NCBI GenBank assembly: GCA_949383255.1
Contig: CASJPF010000023.1
Location: 1 to 60,349 of the forward strand
DNA from: Lachnospiraceae bacterium
Lineage (GTDB): Bacteria > Bacillota > Clostridia > Lachnospirales > Lachnospiraceae
Reading direction: 5' to 3'
DNA length: 60,349 nucleotides
This document shows positions 16,686 to 24,955 of this stretch, piece after piece. The notes below the pieces were generated by a model that saw nothing but the letters and a program-made list of their open reading frames with translations, was not told where the DNA came from and searched no databases. A program made the translations under genes and the position numbers. The stretch's first letter is position 1, and each line of letters starts with the position of its first letter.

Positions 16686-17756
16686 TCATTCTCGTTTTTC
16701 TCTTAATGTAACAGCTTTTGCGGCTTGGCGACGTCTGTCTTCCTCAAGTGCGGCATAGTGCTTTCGAGTGGTATTGACGTCTTTATGCCCTAATACGTCT
16801 GCTACAAGGTAAATGTCTCCAGTTTCTCGATATAGCGTAGTGCCATAAGTACTTCTTAACTTGTGTGGAGTTATTTTTTTTAGTGTTGTAACCACGGAAG
16901 CATATTTTTTCACTAGATTTTCTACAGCACGCACGGTGATTCGCTTGTTTTGCATTGATAAAAAGAATGCATTTTCGTATCCTTTTACAGGTGTTATGGT
17001 GGAGCGTTGTTCCAGATAATCAAGCAGAGCCAGCTCTACCTCCTCACCAAAGTAGATTACAGCTTCATATCCTCCTTTGCGTCGTATTTTTACACCGTTA
17101 TTTTTGAAGTCTACATCTGGAATATCAATACCAACACATTCAGAGACGCGTATACCTGTTCCTAACATCAATGTGAGGAGCGCTATATCACGCAGTTTGT
17201 TTTTTTCATGATATTGTAATTGTTTTTTAGTTAATTTTTCTCCTGTTTCAACTGTCTCAAGTAGAATTGCAACTTCGTCTGGGTCAAGACGAATAATTTC
17301 TTTTTCGTGAAGCTTAGGCATTTGAACGAGCGCTGCTGGATTTTTTTCAATCATTTCATTTTTAGAAAAATAATTATAAAAGCTTCGTAATGAAGCAAGT
17401 TTTCTTGCTTTACCTCGTTCGTCATTCATATATTCTTTGCCGTCTTTTGTATAATAGGCGCAGTGTTCTAAATATTCTTCAATATCTATTCTTGTAATCT
17501 GATCAAGAATTTCAAGGTGGTATTCCTTAATTGGTATTTTTTTTAAAACAGGGTTACTGTCATGAAGGTATTCAAAGAAAATACGAATATCATAAGCGTA
17601 AGCAACTCTTGTTCTGCTTGATGTATATTCCTGTATTCCTCTGAAATATTGGCTACAAAAGGAAGGAAGCGTATTTAGCAGTTCTCGTAGATGCATAATA
17701 TTTTTTTTATTTACTTCATCATGGTAGGTGGGGGTCGATTTGTTTGTTCTATCCAA
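16686..17756 (-). CDS. XerS-like tyrosine recombinase
   Basis: A 356-residue tyrosine recombinase. N-terminal core-binding domain (about 20-150), then a catalytic domain with R in GTGIRVSECVG, K in RRKGG, HKLRSTYG (HxxR), LGHKDV and the nucleophile in RKHYAALEE: a complete R-K-H-R-H-Y set. Length, the extended linker (EKLTKKQLQYHEKNKLRD) and overall spacing resemble XerS of streptococci, which resolves chromosome dimers alone; a mobile-element integrase is the alternative, but no element boundaries are seen. Start is TTG at 17756 behind AAAGGAGTTATAAT. Confidence 0.75.
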   Translation of the reverse strand: MDRTNKSTPTYHDEVNKKNIMHLRELLNTLPSFCSQYFRGIQEYTSSRTRVAYAYDIRIFFEYLHDSNPVLKKIPIKEYHLEILDQITRIDIEEYLEHCAYYTKDGKEYMNDERGKARKLASLRSFYNYFSKNEMIEKNPAALVQMPKLHEKEIIRLDPDEVAILLETVETGEKLTKKQLQYHEKNKLRDIALLTLMLGTGIRVSECVGIDIPDVDFKNNGVKIRRKGGYEAVIYFGEEVELALLDYLEQRSTITPVKGYENAFFLSMQNKRITVRAVENLVKKYASVVTTLKKITPHKLRSTYGTTLYRETGDIYLVADVLGHKDVNTTRKHYAALEEDRRRQAAKAVTLREKRE

Positions 17757-17931
17757 TTTATTATAACTCCTTTTATTACAACTGTTTGCTTTTATTTTCT
17801 GCTTATTTTACAAAACTTTAGTATAATTATCTTATAGATTATGCTATAATCATTTTATAACACTTTTCAATATTTTCCAACAAAAGAATAAATTAATTTT
17901 TTATCTAGAAGGATAGGAGAGTAGTGCAGAA

Positions 17932-19308
17932 ATGAAAAACAATAAAGACTATATGAAGTGGGGATTGACAGCCTTTTTTGTGGTTTTAGGAGGATTTGCA
18001 AGTTATTATGTCATTTTCCATTTGGACAGTTTGTCATTGACATTAAAAAAATTGTTTGTGGTTTTAATGCCGGTTATTGACGGATTTATACTTGCATATT
18101 TAATTGCACCACTTGTAAATGCAACGGAACGCAATCTAACAACTCCAATATTTGAATTTTTTAATATCAGTCATAAAAAAGGTCCGAAGCGTTTTCTATC
18201 TATTATAATAACAGAAGTGTTTGTATTGTGGGCGATATACGCTTTCTTCTCAATTGTAATTCCTCAGATTTATAATAGTATTCGCACTATATTAGAACAG
18301 TTTCCAAATTATATTAATACGATTATATTGTGGATATCAAAAGTTCTAGGTGATAATCCAGAATTTGAAAAGAGTGTTATTGAATTTATCAATCAATCGT
18401 CTATGGATTTGACAACTTTCATCAATACAACAGTGCTTCCGCAGCTCAATAGTGTCAATAATGTTACAAAAATGTTGTCACAGTTAGGTAATGTTATTAA
18501 TGTAATAACATCTGTGTCAATGAGTGTTTACTCTATTTTTAAGGCTATTTGGAATTTGCTGATTGGTTTTATTATATCGATTTATTTGTTGGCAAGTAAG
18601 GAATTATTTGCTGCGCAAGCGAAAAAAATTATTTATGCTGTTTGTTCTGTAGAAAGTGCAAATCGTTTTATCAGTAATGTTCGATTTGCGCATAAAACTT
18701 TTGGCGGATTTTTTGTGGGAAAAATATTAGATTCTATTATTATTGGAATTATTTGCTTTGTAATTACGAGCATACTAGGTATGCCGTTTTGTGTATTAAT
18801 TAGTGTAATTATAGGTGTGACAAATATTATTCCTTTTTTTGGACCGTTTTTGGGGGCTATTCCATCCATATTATTAATTCTTTTTGTTGATCCATTGAAG
18901 GCTGTTTATTTTGCAATCTTCGTTATCATTCTTCAACAGGTAGATGGAAATATTATTGGACCAAAGATTCTTGGAAGCTCAACTGGCTTATCAAGTTTCT
19001 GGGTTATTTTTTCTATTACTTTTTTTGGAGGAATTTGGGGAATCTTAGGTATGATAGTTGGGGTTCCAATATTTGCAATTTTGTTTGCTTTTACAAAGTC
19101 TCTAATTGAGACACGTCTTTCCGCCAGAAATTTGTCTCCAGAAACAGGAAAATATTTAAGATTATTGTATATTGACACAGGGTCTAAGGAATATGTTGAA
19201 TTTCCTATAAATGCGAAAAAGCCTTTTCCCGAGATTACCAAAATACTGGTAAAAGGGCATGAAAAAAAATTTATTAATAAAAATGAAGAAAAATCACAAA
19301 AGAAATAA
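17932..19308 (+). CDS. AI-2E family transporter (YtvI/PerM-like)
   Basis: A 458-residue polytopic membrane protein. About eight hydrophobic segments: pairs near residues 10-30 and 36-60, 80-105, a long soluble loop, 205-225, 260-290, 300-325 and 330-385. GFFVGKILDSIIIGIICF and GPFLGAIPS match the AI-2E/PF01594 family. Substrate is not predictable; relatives include Na+/H+ antiporters and sporulation YtvI. AGGATAGGAGAG lies upstream of the ATG. The C-terminal tail (about 60 residues) is charged and cytoplasmic. Confidence 0.85.
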   Translation: MKNNKDYMKWGLTAFFVVLGGFASYYVIFHLDSLSLTLKKLFVVLMPVIDGFILAYLIAPLVNATERNLTTPIFEFFNISHKKGPKRFLSIIITEVFVLWAIYAFFSIVIPQIYNSIRTILEQFPNYINTIILWISKVLGDNPEFEKSVIEFINQSSMDLTTFINTTVLPQLNSVNNVTKMLSQLGNVINVITSVSMSVYSIFKAIWNLLIGFIISIYLLASKELFAAQAKKIIYAVCSVESANRFISNVRFAHKTFGGFFVGKILDSIIIGIICFVITSILGMPFCVLISVIIGVTNIIPFFGPFLGAIPSILLILFVDPLKAVYFAIFVIILQQVDGNIIGPKILGSSTGLSSFWVIFSITFFGGIWGILGMIVGVPIFAILFAFTKSLIETRLSARNLSPETGKYLRLLYIDTGSKEYVEFPINAKKPFPEITKILVKGHEKKFINKNEEKSQKK

Positions 19309-19353
19309 ACCACTACCCCCTACAAAAAATACAGTTTGTAGGGGGTAGTGGTT
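19308..19353. terminator. Bidirectional terminator between convergent genes
   Basis: Perfect 19-bp stem, 19308-19326 and 19335-19353, with an 8-base loop. It overlaps the stop codon of the transporter and the stop region of the facing gene, so both coding ends fold into the hairpin. Confidence 0.88.
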
Positions 19354-20152
19354 ATATATTATGTGGCACATAAATTTCTCCTGAATTTTGTAGGAAACCA
19401 ATAGTATCAAGTGTTTTCAAAATACTTGCTGATACATTTTGCTCGCTGATTGATGCACAGAGTGAAACATCTTCCATAATAGCCTGTGCCAGTCCCGTAC
19501 TGAGGTTATCTAATATTTTTTTTCGAATCTCTTGTTGGAATACATAGATGCAGATGGTTAAATCTCGATTTTCTAATTCACGCAATAATCGTTGTATGCA
19601 TCGGTTTGGTAATTCGCTAATTGTTTTTTCTAAATAATGAATAGATTTCCAAATTCCTTCATTTTGAAAATTAGCATGAATGTGAAATAATTTTTCTATA
19701 TCTTTATTTTGATGTAATATTTCCATTTGTATTTGATATTTTTGCTGTTGTTCAATAGGCATTAGGCTTAGAAGGATATCTTCGAGAGTTCTAGGATTTA
19801 TTCCGTCTTGAATACCAAGAATGCCTCTCATAAACATATAATCTGTCATAGCATCTGCTCCATTTGGAGCCTTGGTCCAATAGATATTTGTTGCAATTTC
19901 GGCAATGATTTCTGGGCAATTGCCATCTACAACTAGTATGATAAGATGTTGCAAGAAATCTGATGATATATTTTGAACTTTATCTTCCAGTGCAAGAAGT
20001 CCTTCTCTGCGCGCAAGATCGGCAAGAGCCATAATATCTTTTGCTGCGCGAATTATTTGATTTTCTGATTGCATTGTTTGTCCTGCATTTCTTAATTTAG
20101 TGATCGCATCAAGACGTACTTGATTTAACATGATATCTAAAATTTTTTCCAT
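19352..20152 (-). CDS. Soluble MotA-loop/FliG-C-like fusion protein
   Basis: A 266-residue cytoplasmic protein without membrane segments. Residues about 40-75 (IMALADLARREGLLALEDKV, then IILVVDGNCPE) closely resemble the cytoplasmic loop of the flagellar stator MotA, and residues about 108-132 (RGILGIQDGINPRTLEDILL) resemble the MotA segment that follows its last membrane helix. Residues about 185-260 (LLRELENRDLTICIYVFQQE, KKILDNLSTGLAQAIMEDV) resemble the C-terminal domain of the rotor protein FliG. No flagellar genes are near. Role unknown; family resemblance is by eye. It ends in the shared terminator at 19308-19353. Confidence 0.6.
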   Translation of the reverse strand: MEKILDIMLNQVRLDAITKLRNAGQTMQSENQIIRAAKDIMALADLARREGLLALEDKVQNISSDFLQHLIILVVDGNCPEIIAEIATNIYWTKAPNGADAMTDYMFMRGILGIQDGINPRTLEDILLSLMPIEQQQKYQIQMEILHQNKDIEKLFHIHANFQNEGIWKSIHYLEKTISELPNRCIQRLLRELENRDLTICIYVFQQEIRKKILDNLSTGLAQAIMEDVSLCASISEQNVSASILKTLDTIGFLQNSGEIYVPHNI

Positions 20153-20867
20153 TTTATTTCAACTCCTATTAAAATCTTAATATTGTAATGTTAAGGGCAA
20201 AAAGGTATCATTGAAAAATGAGTTCTATAAGCATTATTTTAGAATAGTTTAAAAATAAAATCAATAATTGATGAAGTTTTAATTATGGTAAGCACAAGTT
20301 TTGTAAAGATTTTATAAACAGATATCCTTGATATGTGATTTTGGCACTTTAAATAAAACATAGACATGCGTTTGCCGTAAAGTTTTAATAAGTAATAGTC
20401 AATTACATCATGTAATATGAATGTGGTAAAGTATACAATATGATTGATTGAAACATTGCTTTTTATAAGAAATTATAGTCTTAACGATAGATAGGATAGT
20501 AGTAATTAATACCATTATAATATCATCTGTAAAAACACATGATATTATAATGGTATTATGAAATTTTGGTAATAAGTATTAGAAAAGTGATAGATATTTT
20601 TATTTGAATAATTTAGTTATGTTTTTTCATTAGAGTTATATAATATTTTTATTAGATGTGAGATTTAATTTATATAAAGAAATAACGTAATATGTTTAGA
20701 AGTACGAAATAAAAAACACGCTTCCCACCACCTACACAAAAATTCAAAAAATACCATAAATAACACCAAAATTTATAACAAAAATAAACTTTAAAAAATT
20801 TAAATTAAATATCATGCGTTATCAAATAGTATAATTGTAAATAAAAAATTATATAAATCAACCTATT
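20153..20867. other. AT-rich gene-free stretch
   Basis: About 715 bases of very AT-rich sequence with no supported gene. It contains a 20-bp perfect inverted repeat (20507-20526 and 20539-20558, 12-base loop) that could be a terminator or a MITE-like relic. It leads into a transposase fragment, suggesting decayed mobile DNA. Confidence 0.5.
20507..20558. repeat. 20-bp perfect inverted repeat
   Basis: Arms 20507-20526 and 20539-20558 are exact complements around a 12-base loop. No gene ends nearby, so a simple terminator is not an obvious explanation. Confidence 0.6.
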
Positions 20868-21080
20868 ATGCTAAATAAAATTAAATTAAAAAAACTTCAA
20901 CAAAAATTCGGAAGAGCACAGTATTGTCGTTCATTCATTATCATTTTTGAAATAACGCTGGTTTCCACCGATGAAAGAGAATGTCTGTGTGATGTTGTTG
21001 AAGCACAGCCCAATCTTGCAATTCTTGGCAATAAAGGTTATGCTGGAGAAAGATTTTCGCGAGAGATTTCAGGAATTTAA
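20868..21080 (+). pseudogene. Transposase fragment
   Basis: The 70-codon reading frame has STDERE and NLAILGNKGYAGERF, reminiscent of the central DDE-transposase segment (lgDkGY) of IS4/IS982-type enzymes, with N where the catalytic D is expected. No start region, upstream or downstream remainder of a transposase is recognisable. Most likely an IS remnant in decaying DNA; it could be a chance frame. Confidence 0.4.
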
Positions 21081-21364
21081 AAATTTTTCAGAGTCACAAA
21101 TATTTAGCTTATTCTAGCTTTATAATGAAAGGATACTTAATATAAAATTGTATAGTTGTAATTTAGGCATAAAATTTAATATAATAATCAAAAAGCAAAA
21201 CAAAAAAACATAACTATTCGTTAAAGTATGCTTTTGCGAATAGTTGAATATCACTTCTATTCACAAAAAAATCTATTTTTGGATTAGAAATCTATTTTTT
21301 TATTCATCAATGCCTTATTATTTTATATCTAATTTCACTTAGGTAGCTTTAAAAAATTAACTTT

Positions 21365-21922
21365 TTAAGAATCACACACTTTATAAATTTTTTCTTGTGG
21401 AAGTAAATGCTGAATATCTTTTCTTGCATTTTTTTGTTCGCGCAAATCTTCTACAAATTTTGAAATATCTGTTATTTGTACAATCCATTCATTTACAAAT
21501 TTATGTACTGCTGCTCCTCGAAGTCCAAGCTGTATTGAACGATATTCTAATGGATTACCATAAATGTCCCGTTCTGGGTCCCATTGACATCTTATTGTTG
21601 AATGTTTTATTAATGTTTTCCATTCTAAAAAACTAATTCCTAAACTTTCTTTATATGTAGAAAGAACTGCATTTTCAACAATATAATCAAATGCTTCTCG
21701 TTTTATATCAATCGCAAGCACACATTCCTGATTTTCTTTTGTTCCCCAACCACATCGATACATCATCCATAAAAATGACGGTTTAATCCAAGTCATTCGG
21801 TCCATTTTAAAATTATTTCCAAAAGTACCTTTTTTAATTGCTTCTTTTGCAATCATTGTATTATACGCCTGATACACTCTTATTGTATTATTGGTATACA
21901 ATGCTCGTATTTCATTATTCAT
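21365..21922 (-). CDS. DUF4291 family protein
   Basis: A 185-residue protein. REIRALY/TIRVYQAYNTMIAKEA-type N terminus, RMTWIKPSFLWMMYRCGWGTK and CVLAIDIKREAFDYI are hallmarks of DUF4291. No function is established from sequence. It lies outside the integrated element, beyond the terminator that once followed the GGGtGRT gene. The TTTTTTAAGAATC region before 21365 gives no clear terminator. Confidence 0.85.
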   Translation of the reverse strand: MNNEIRALYTNNTIRVYQAYNTMIAKEAIKKGTFGNNFKMDRMTWIKPSFLWMMYRCGWGTKENQECVLAIDIKREAFDYIVENAVLSTYKESLGISFLEWKTLIKHSTIRCQWDPERDIYGNPLEYRSIQLGLRGAAVHKFVNEWIVQITDISKFVEDLREQKNARKDIQHLLPQEKIYKVCDS

Positions 21923-21976
21923 TTCTTTGTACCTTTCTATATATTATTTATTTCAGACACCAATGTGATTTATATT

Positions 21977-22016
21977 AAAAAGGCTATCGTTAACTGCATT
22001 GTTACGATAGCCTTTT
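21977..22016 (-). terminator. Original terminator of the GGGtGRT gene (now 12 kb away)
   Basis: AAAAGGCTATCGT (21977-21989) is inverted at the right arm ending 22016. Read on the minus strand it lies 30 bases after the displaced gene end at 22046 and has a U-run. A sequence-related hairpin at 34105-34139 now follows the gene. Confidence 0.75.
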
Positions 22017-22045
22017 CTACTCGAACTTTTAAATTTCTGATAATT

Positions 22046-22089
22046 TAGAAACGATTTTCTTTCGCTGCTTCCTCTATCGAGACTGCCAC
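22046..22089 (-). pseudogene. Displaced native 3' end of the GGGtGRT gene
   Basis: Minus-strand reading of this stretch gives VAVSIEEAAKENRF and stop, against VAVSIEEAAKAGKF at the end of the intact gene at 34159. Codon phase, distance to the stop and 29-bp nucleotide identity (two mismatches) all agree. This is what remains of the gene's own end after element insertion. Confidence 0.8.
22061..22089. repeat. Left attachment site of the element
   Basis: TTCGCTGCTTCCTCTATCGA (22061-22080) is identical to 34175-34194; the match continues to 22089 with two mismatches. Identity stops on the left of 22061 except for the shared stop-codon positions. Confidence 0.85.
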
Positions 22090-22120
22090 CATTGATTTTA
22101 TAGGGTTTTAAGGGTTATTT

Positions 22121-22139
22121 GTGTGCTATCGGTGTGTTA
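22121..22139. other. Left integrase arm-type sites
   Basis: GTGTGCTA at 22121 and GTGTGTTA at 22132, 11 bases apart, just inside the left end. The right end has the same pair with the same spacing (34073, 34084). Likely binding sites for the integrase arm-binding domain. Confidence 0.55.
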
Positions 22140-22170
22140 CGCACCTATATTTTTATCTATTTTTGAACAC

Positions 22171-23103
22171 TTATAAACACTTTCTTTTCCTATGCTTAAA
22201 CAGAGTTTCTATTTGTTTCTTTCGTTCCTCATACTCCGCTTGTATCTCTGCCCTGCGTAAAGCAATATATTCCACCGTAGAAGTAAAACCATGCTCATTA
22301 AATTTGCTTACACTGTTTCTGTATGCCCCTGCTTCCACAATATCAAACTTTTCCAGCAGTTCACGCTTTGCCTTGTCATACCGCAACCGCCGTATTCCCT
22401 TTTCCTTAATCTGCCTTATACGGTGTATTGATATGCCCTCGGCTCTTGCTATTGTCGCCATAGTCTGATTGTTTATAAATAGTTTTTTGATAACATGGTT
22501 TTCTCGTTCCCCTGTGTAACGCTCTACAACGCCCCATAGCTCACTTTTAGAGTGTTCTGTATATATTTTATCTATTATATCATCTTCAAGCCTATAATCG
22601 TCTTGTATAGTATCAGCAAGCGTCAAGCTGTCATCATCACTTAAAGGAGTGTCTAAACTGGCTACCTCCTGCATCTGTATTTCCAATTTCGGCAGCAGCC
22701 CTACAGATACGCCCATTCTATCAGCTATTTCTTTGTCCGTTGGTATTCTGCTTAGTTCCTGCTCTAACTCCTGTACGGTTTTCTTGTAACGTGCTATTTT
22801 CTGCCTTGTGTGGCTCGGTATGCGTACAACAGAACCGCATTTTTCAAGATAGCGTTGTACTGATTGTCTTATCCAGTATTCAGCATAGGACATAAAGCGC
22901 ACATTTGCAGATGTTTCATAATGCTGTACTGCTTTCCATAGCCCAAAATAACTTTCTTGCAACAAGTCCTCCATAGGCTCATAGGCGGCAAATGGCTTTA
23001 TAAATTTCTTAATCAATGGCAGATTGCTTTCATACAGTAATTGCATATTATCCGTTACAGAATAACCGTTCCTAATTTCAGACACAATTTGCTCATTCGT
23101 CAT
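22171..23103 (-). CDS. Element-encoded sigma-70 family factor
   Basis: The 310-residue protein carries sigma region 2 (about 25-95: MEDLLQESYFGLWKAVQHYE, then FMSYAEYWIRQSVQRYLEK), a region 3-like segment with PTDKEIADRMG (about 125), and region 4 with a helix-turn-helix in TMATIARAEGISIHRIRQI (about 225). It has no acidic region 1 and a basic, coiled C-terminal tail ending HRKRKC. It is the last gene of the minus block beside the left attachment site. It probably redirects RNA polymerase to element promoters; its targets are unknown. A hairpin leader precedes it. Confidence 0.8.
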   Translation of the reverse strand: MTNEQIVSEIRNGYSVTDNMQLLYESNLPLIKKFIKPFAAYEPMEDLLQESYFGLWKAVQHYETSANVRFMSYAEYWIRQSVQRYLEKCGSVVRIPSHTRQKIARYKKTVQELEQELSRIPTDKEIADRMGVSVGLLPKLEIQMQEVASLDTPLSDDDSLTLADTIQDDYRLEDDIIDKIYTEHSKSELWGVVERYTGERENHVIKKLFINNQTMATIARAEGISIHRIRQIKEKGIRRLRYDKAKRELLEKFDIVEAGAYRNSVSKFNEHGFTSTVEYIALRRAEIQAEYEERKKQIETLFKHRKRKCL

Positions 23104-23154
23104 TGCAATGCACCTACCCCTTTGCTATAATTTGAGTAGATGCAGAATATTAAG

Positions 23155-23192
23155 GGAAGTCGGCTAAACATTCAGGTAACGACTTCTCTTTT
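23155..23192. terminator. Hairpin in the leader of the sigma-factor gene
   Basis: GAAGTCG and CGACTTC arms near 23157 and 23184 around a 17-base loop, with a T-rich stretch on the plus side. Either an attenuator upstream of the sigma gene (minus) or a plus-strand terminator protecting against read-in. Confidence 0.4.
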
Positions 23193-23347
23193 ATTTTATC
23201 ACAAAACCGCCTTTTTGTATATTTCAAAAAATTTTTCAGACTGGCAGCAGGACTAAGCCTTTTTGAAAATGCCCGGCAGAAAAGCCCACTTAGTAGAGGG
23301 TATGCGTGATTTTATATAAAACCCCCACCTACCGCCTATAGCCAAAA

Positions 23348-23378
23348 GAAAAGGCAGTAGTCCATAAGAATACCGCCT
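23348..23378 (-). terminator. Terminator after the serine recombinase gene
   Basis: AGGCGGTA/TACTGCCT imperfect stem (arms 23378-23371 and 23359-23352 on the minus strand) followed by TTTTCTTTT. It lies 10 bases past the recombinase stop. Confidence 0.65.
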
Positions 23379-23387
23379 AAACAATCT

Positions 23388-24065
23388 TTATTCTGTTTTC
23401 AATTCTCTCTTATACTTATAGAATGTATTCCTTGCAAGCCCTATTAGTTTCATGCAATCCGCATCTGATAAAGTACCATTAAAATCTTTGTTATGCTTCT
23501 GTATCTGTTTCTTTGCTTCAATAGATTTCTTTGTTGTCAGTTTTATCCCCTGTTTCTGTCCTATCTGCTTACCGTTCAATCTTGCTGTTTCTATGCCCTC
23601 TTTTGTTCTCTGGTGCAAGTCCTGTACTTCTTTCTCTGATTGCTCAAATGCAAGCCTTATCTGCTCTTTTGCAAGTGACATAAGATATTTATTCACACCC
23701 TCTAAAATAAAGTCTACGTTTGTTCCAGTCATTGATATATTGCTCTCTAACGCTTTCTTATATGTGCTTGTATTGATATGTGGCTCTTTCAGAAATACAA
23801 GCTCTATACCCTTATTATATAATTCTTCATACAGACAAAAGCCCTCGTCTGCGTTCCTGCTCATTCGTGATACACTATCAAAAATAATGGTATCTCCTGT
23901 TTTTGCTTTCTTATACAGCTTATTCCATTCTGGTCTGTCCTGCTTTGTTCCTGTATATACTTCCTGTATTATCACAGCTTTATCATAACTGCTCTTAATG
24001 TTTCGTATCTGTCTATCAATACTCTGTTGCTTTGTACTTATCCTGCAATATCCATACATACACAT
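23388..24065 (-). CDS. Serine recombinase (resolvase/invertase)
   Basis: A 225-residue small serine recombinase. MYGYCRIST places the nucleophile Ser at about residue 10; SRMSRNADEGF and the long E helix follow, and the C terminus has a Hin-like HTH (DADCMKLIGLARNTFYKYKREL). Start at ATG 24065 behind GGAAGGGG; the longer frame to 24092 lacks an initiation signal. It may resolve multimers of the replicating element or invert DNA; repeats of TGATAC lie immediately upstream. Confidence 0.88.
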   Translation of the reverse strand: MCMYGYCRISTKQQSIDRQIRNIKSSYDKAVIIQEVYTGTKQDRPEWNKLYKKAKTGDTIIFDSVSRMSRNADEGFCLYEELYNKGIELVFLKEPHINTSTYKKALESNISMTGTNVDFILEGVNKYLMSLAKEQIRLAFEQSEKEVQDLHQRTKEGIETARLNGKQIGQKQGIKLTTKKSIEAKKQIQKHNKDFNGTLSDADCMKLIGLARNTFYKYKRELKTE

Positions 24066-24106
24066 AAGCAATACCCCTTCCGCTAGTATCATTTCTATCG
24101 TTCATC

Positions 24107-24250
24107 TGTTTTGATACTATCATTTTACATCTTATTATTGTTGTTGTCAATAACTTTTGATACAATTTTAAACAATATTACTTTTGATACTTACCTTGAT
24201 AATTCGCTCCCATAACATCATTGACAAATAGTACTATATATGATACTATA
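24107..24250. other. TGATAC repeat cluster between recombinase and hicA genes
   Basis: TTTTGATAC occurs near 24109, 24150 and 24183, and TGATACTAT near 24241, all in the same orientation in this divergent intergenic region. They could be res-type sites for the serine recombinase or HicB operators. Confidence 0.4.
24221..24249 (+). promoter_or_regulatory. hicAB promoter
   Basis: TTGACA (24221-24226), 17 bases, TACTAT (24244-24249), 25 bases before hicA. The -10 overlaps one TGATACTAT repeat, a plausible autorepression site. Confidence 0.7.
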
Positions 24251-24274
24251 TATAAAAGAAAGGAGATACTCACA

Positions 24275-24502
24275 GTGCCAAATGTAAAAAAACTAATTGA
24301 AAAAATGAAGCAACAGCCAAGCGGAATGCGACCGGAAGAAATAGACAAGGTTTTAGCGGCATACGGTTATGTTCCGGCAAGACAAAAAGGAAGTCATAAG
24401 CATTATCTGAATAAAGAAACGGGCGATTTGATAACAATAAAACAAGAAAACCCATTAAAAAAAGCTTATGTCGTAGATGTTCTGAATAGGATAGGGGAAT
24501 AA
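24275..24502 (+). CDS. hicA: HicA-like mRNA interferase toxin
   Basis: A 75-residue double-stranded-RNA-binding-fold protein. IDKVLAAYGYVPARQKGSHKHYLN contains the GSH with the catalytic histidine, followed by the LITIKQENPLKK strand. Start is GTG 24275 behind AAAGGAGA; the longer frame from 24221 overlaps the promoter. Paired with hicB 41 bases downstream, the normal toxin-antitoxin order. Likely an element-maintenance or phage-defence module. Confidence 0.85.
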   Translation: MPNVKKLIEKMKQQPSGMRPEEIDKVLAAYGYVPARQKGSHKHYLNKETGDLITIKQENPLKKAYVVDVLNRIGE

Positions 24503-24543
24503 TCCCCTTAATCCTGGAATGATGCAGAAAGGAGCATGAAAGC

Positions 24544-24888
24544 ATGGAAGTAAAAGATTATATGAAATTGCCTTATACACGATTAGTACAGGAAATGAAT
24601 GATGAAAGCGGGCATTATTTTTACGGCAGGATTTTAGAACTTGACGGATGCCAAAGTACCAGTGATACGCTTGAAGGGCTATATGAAAGCCTCAATGAAG
24701 CAATGGAGGGATATATTGAAATAAAAATAGAAAATAATCTCTCTATCCCTATTCCAGAAACATCAAACAATTACAGCGGTAAATTTGTTGTAAGGCTTCC
24801 AAAATCCCTACATCAAAGATTAGCCATTGAAGCAGAAAAAGAGGGCGTAAGCCTTAATCAGTTAGCATTATACAAATTGGCACTTTAA
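24544..24888 (+). CDS. hicB: HicB-like antitoxin with C-terminal RHH
   Basis: The 114-residue protein has the HicB partial RNase H-like fold (YFYGRILELDGCQSTSDTLEGLYESLNEAMEGYIE) and a C-terminal ribbon-helix-helix (GKFVVRLPKSLHQRLAIEAEKEGVSLNQLALYKL). It should neutralise HicA and autoregulate. AAGGAGCATGAA precedes the ATG. Confidence 0.88.
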   Translation: MEVKDYMKLPYTRLVQEMNDESGHYFYGRILELDGCQSTSDTLEGLYESLNEAMEGYIEIKIENNLSIPIPETSNNYSGKFVVRLPKSLHQRLAIEAEKEGVSLNQLALYKLAL

Positions 24889-24898
24889 TAAATACACA

Positions 24899-24930
24899 TA
24901 TAAGGCGGGGTTTTAATGCCCTGCCTTATA
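24899..24930. terminator. Terminator after hicB
   Basis: TATAAGGCGGGG and CCCTGCCTTATA pair around a TTTTAATG loop, extended by AT pairs. It lies between hicB and the end of the convergent small gene. Confidence 0.7.
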
Positions 24931-24955
24931 CATATATCCACTCAAATATTTACCG

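Noticed and set aside
24221..24274. N-terminal extension of HicA from ATG 24221
   Set aside because: Overlaps the -35/-10 promoter; GTG 24275 has a strong ribosome site and family-like length.
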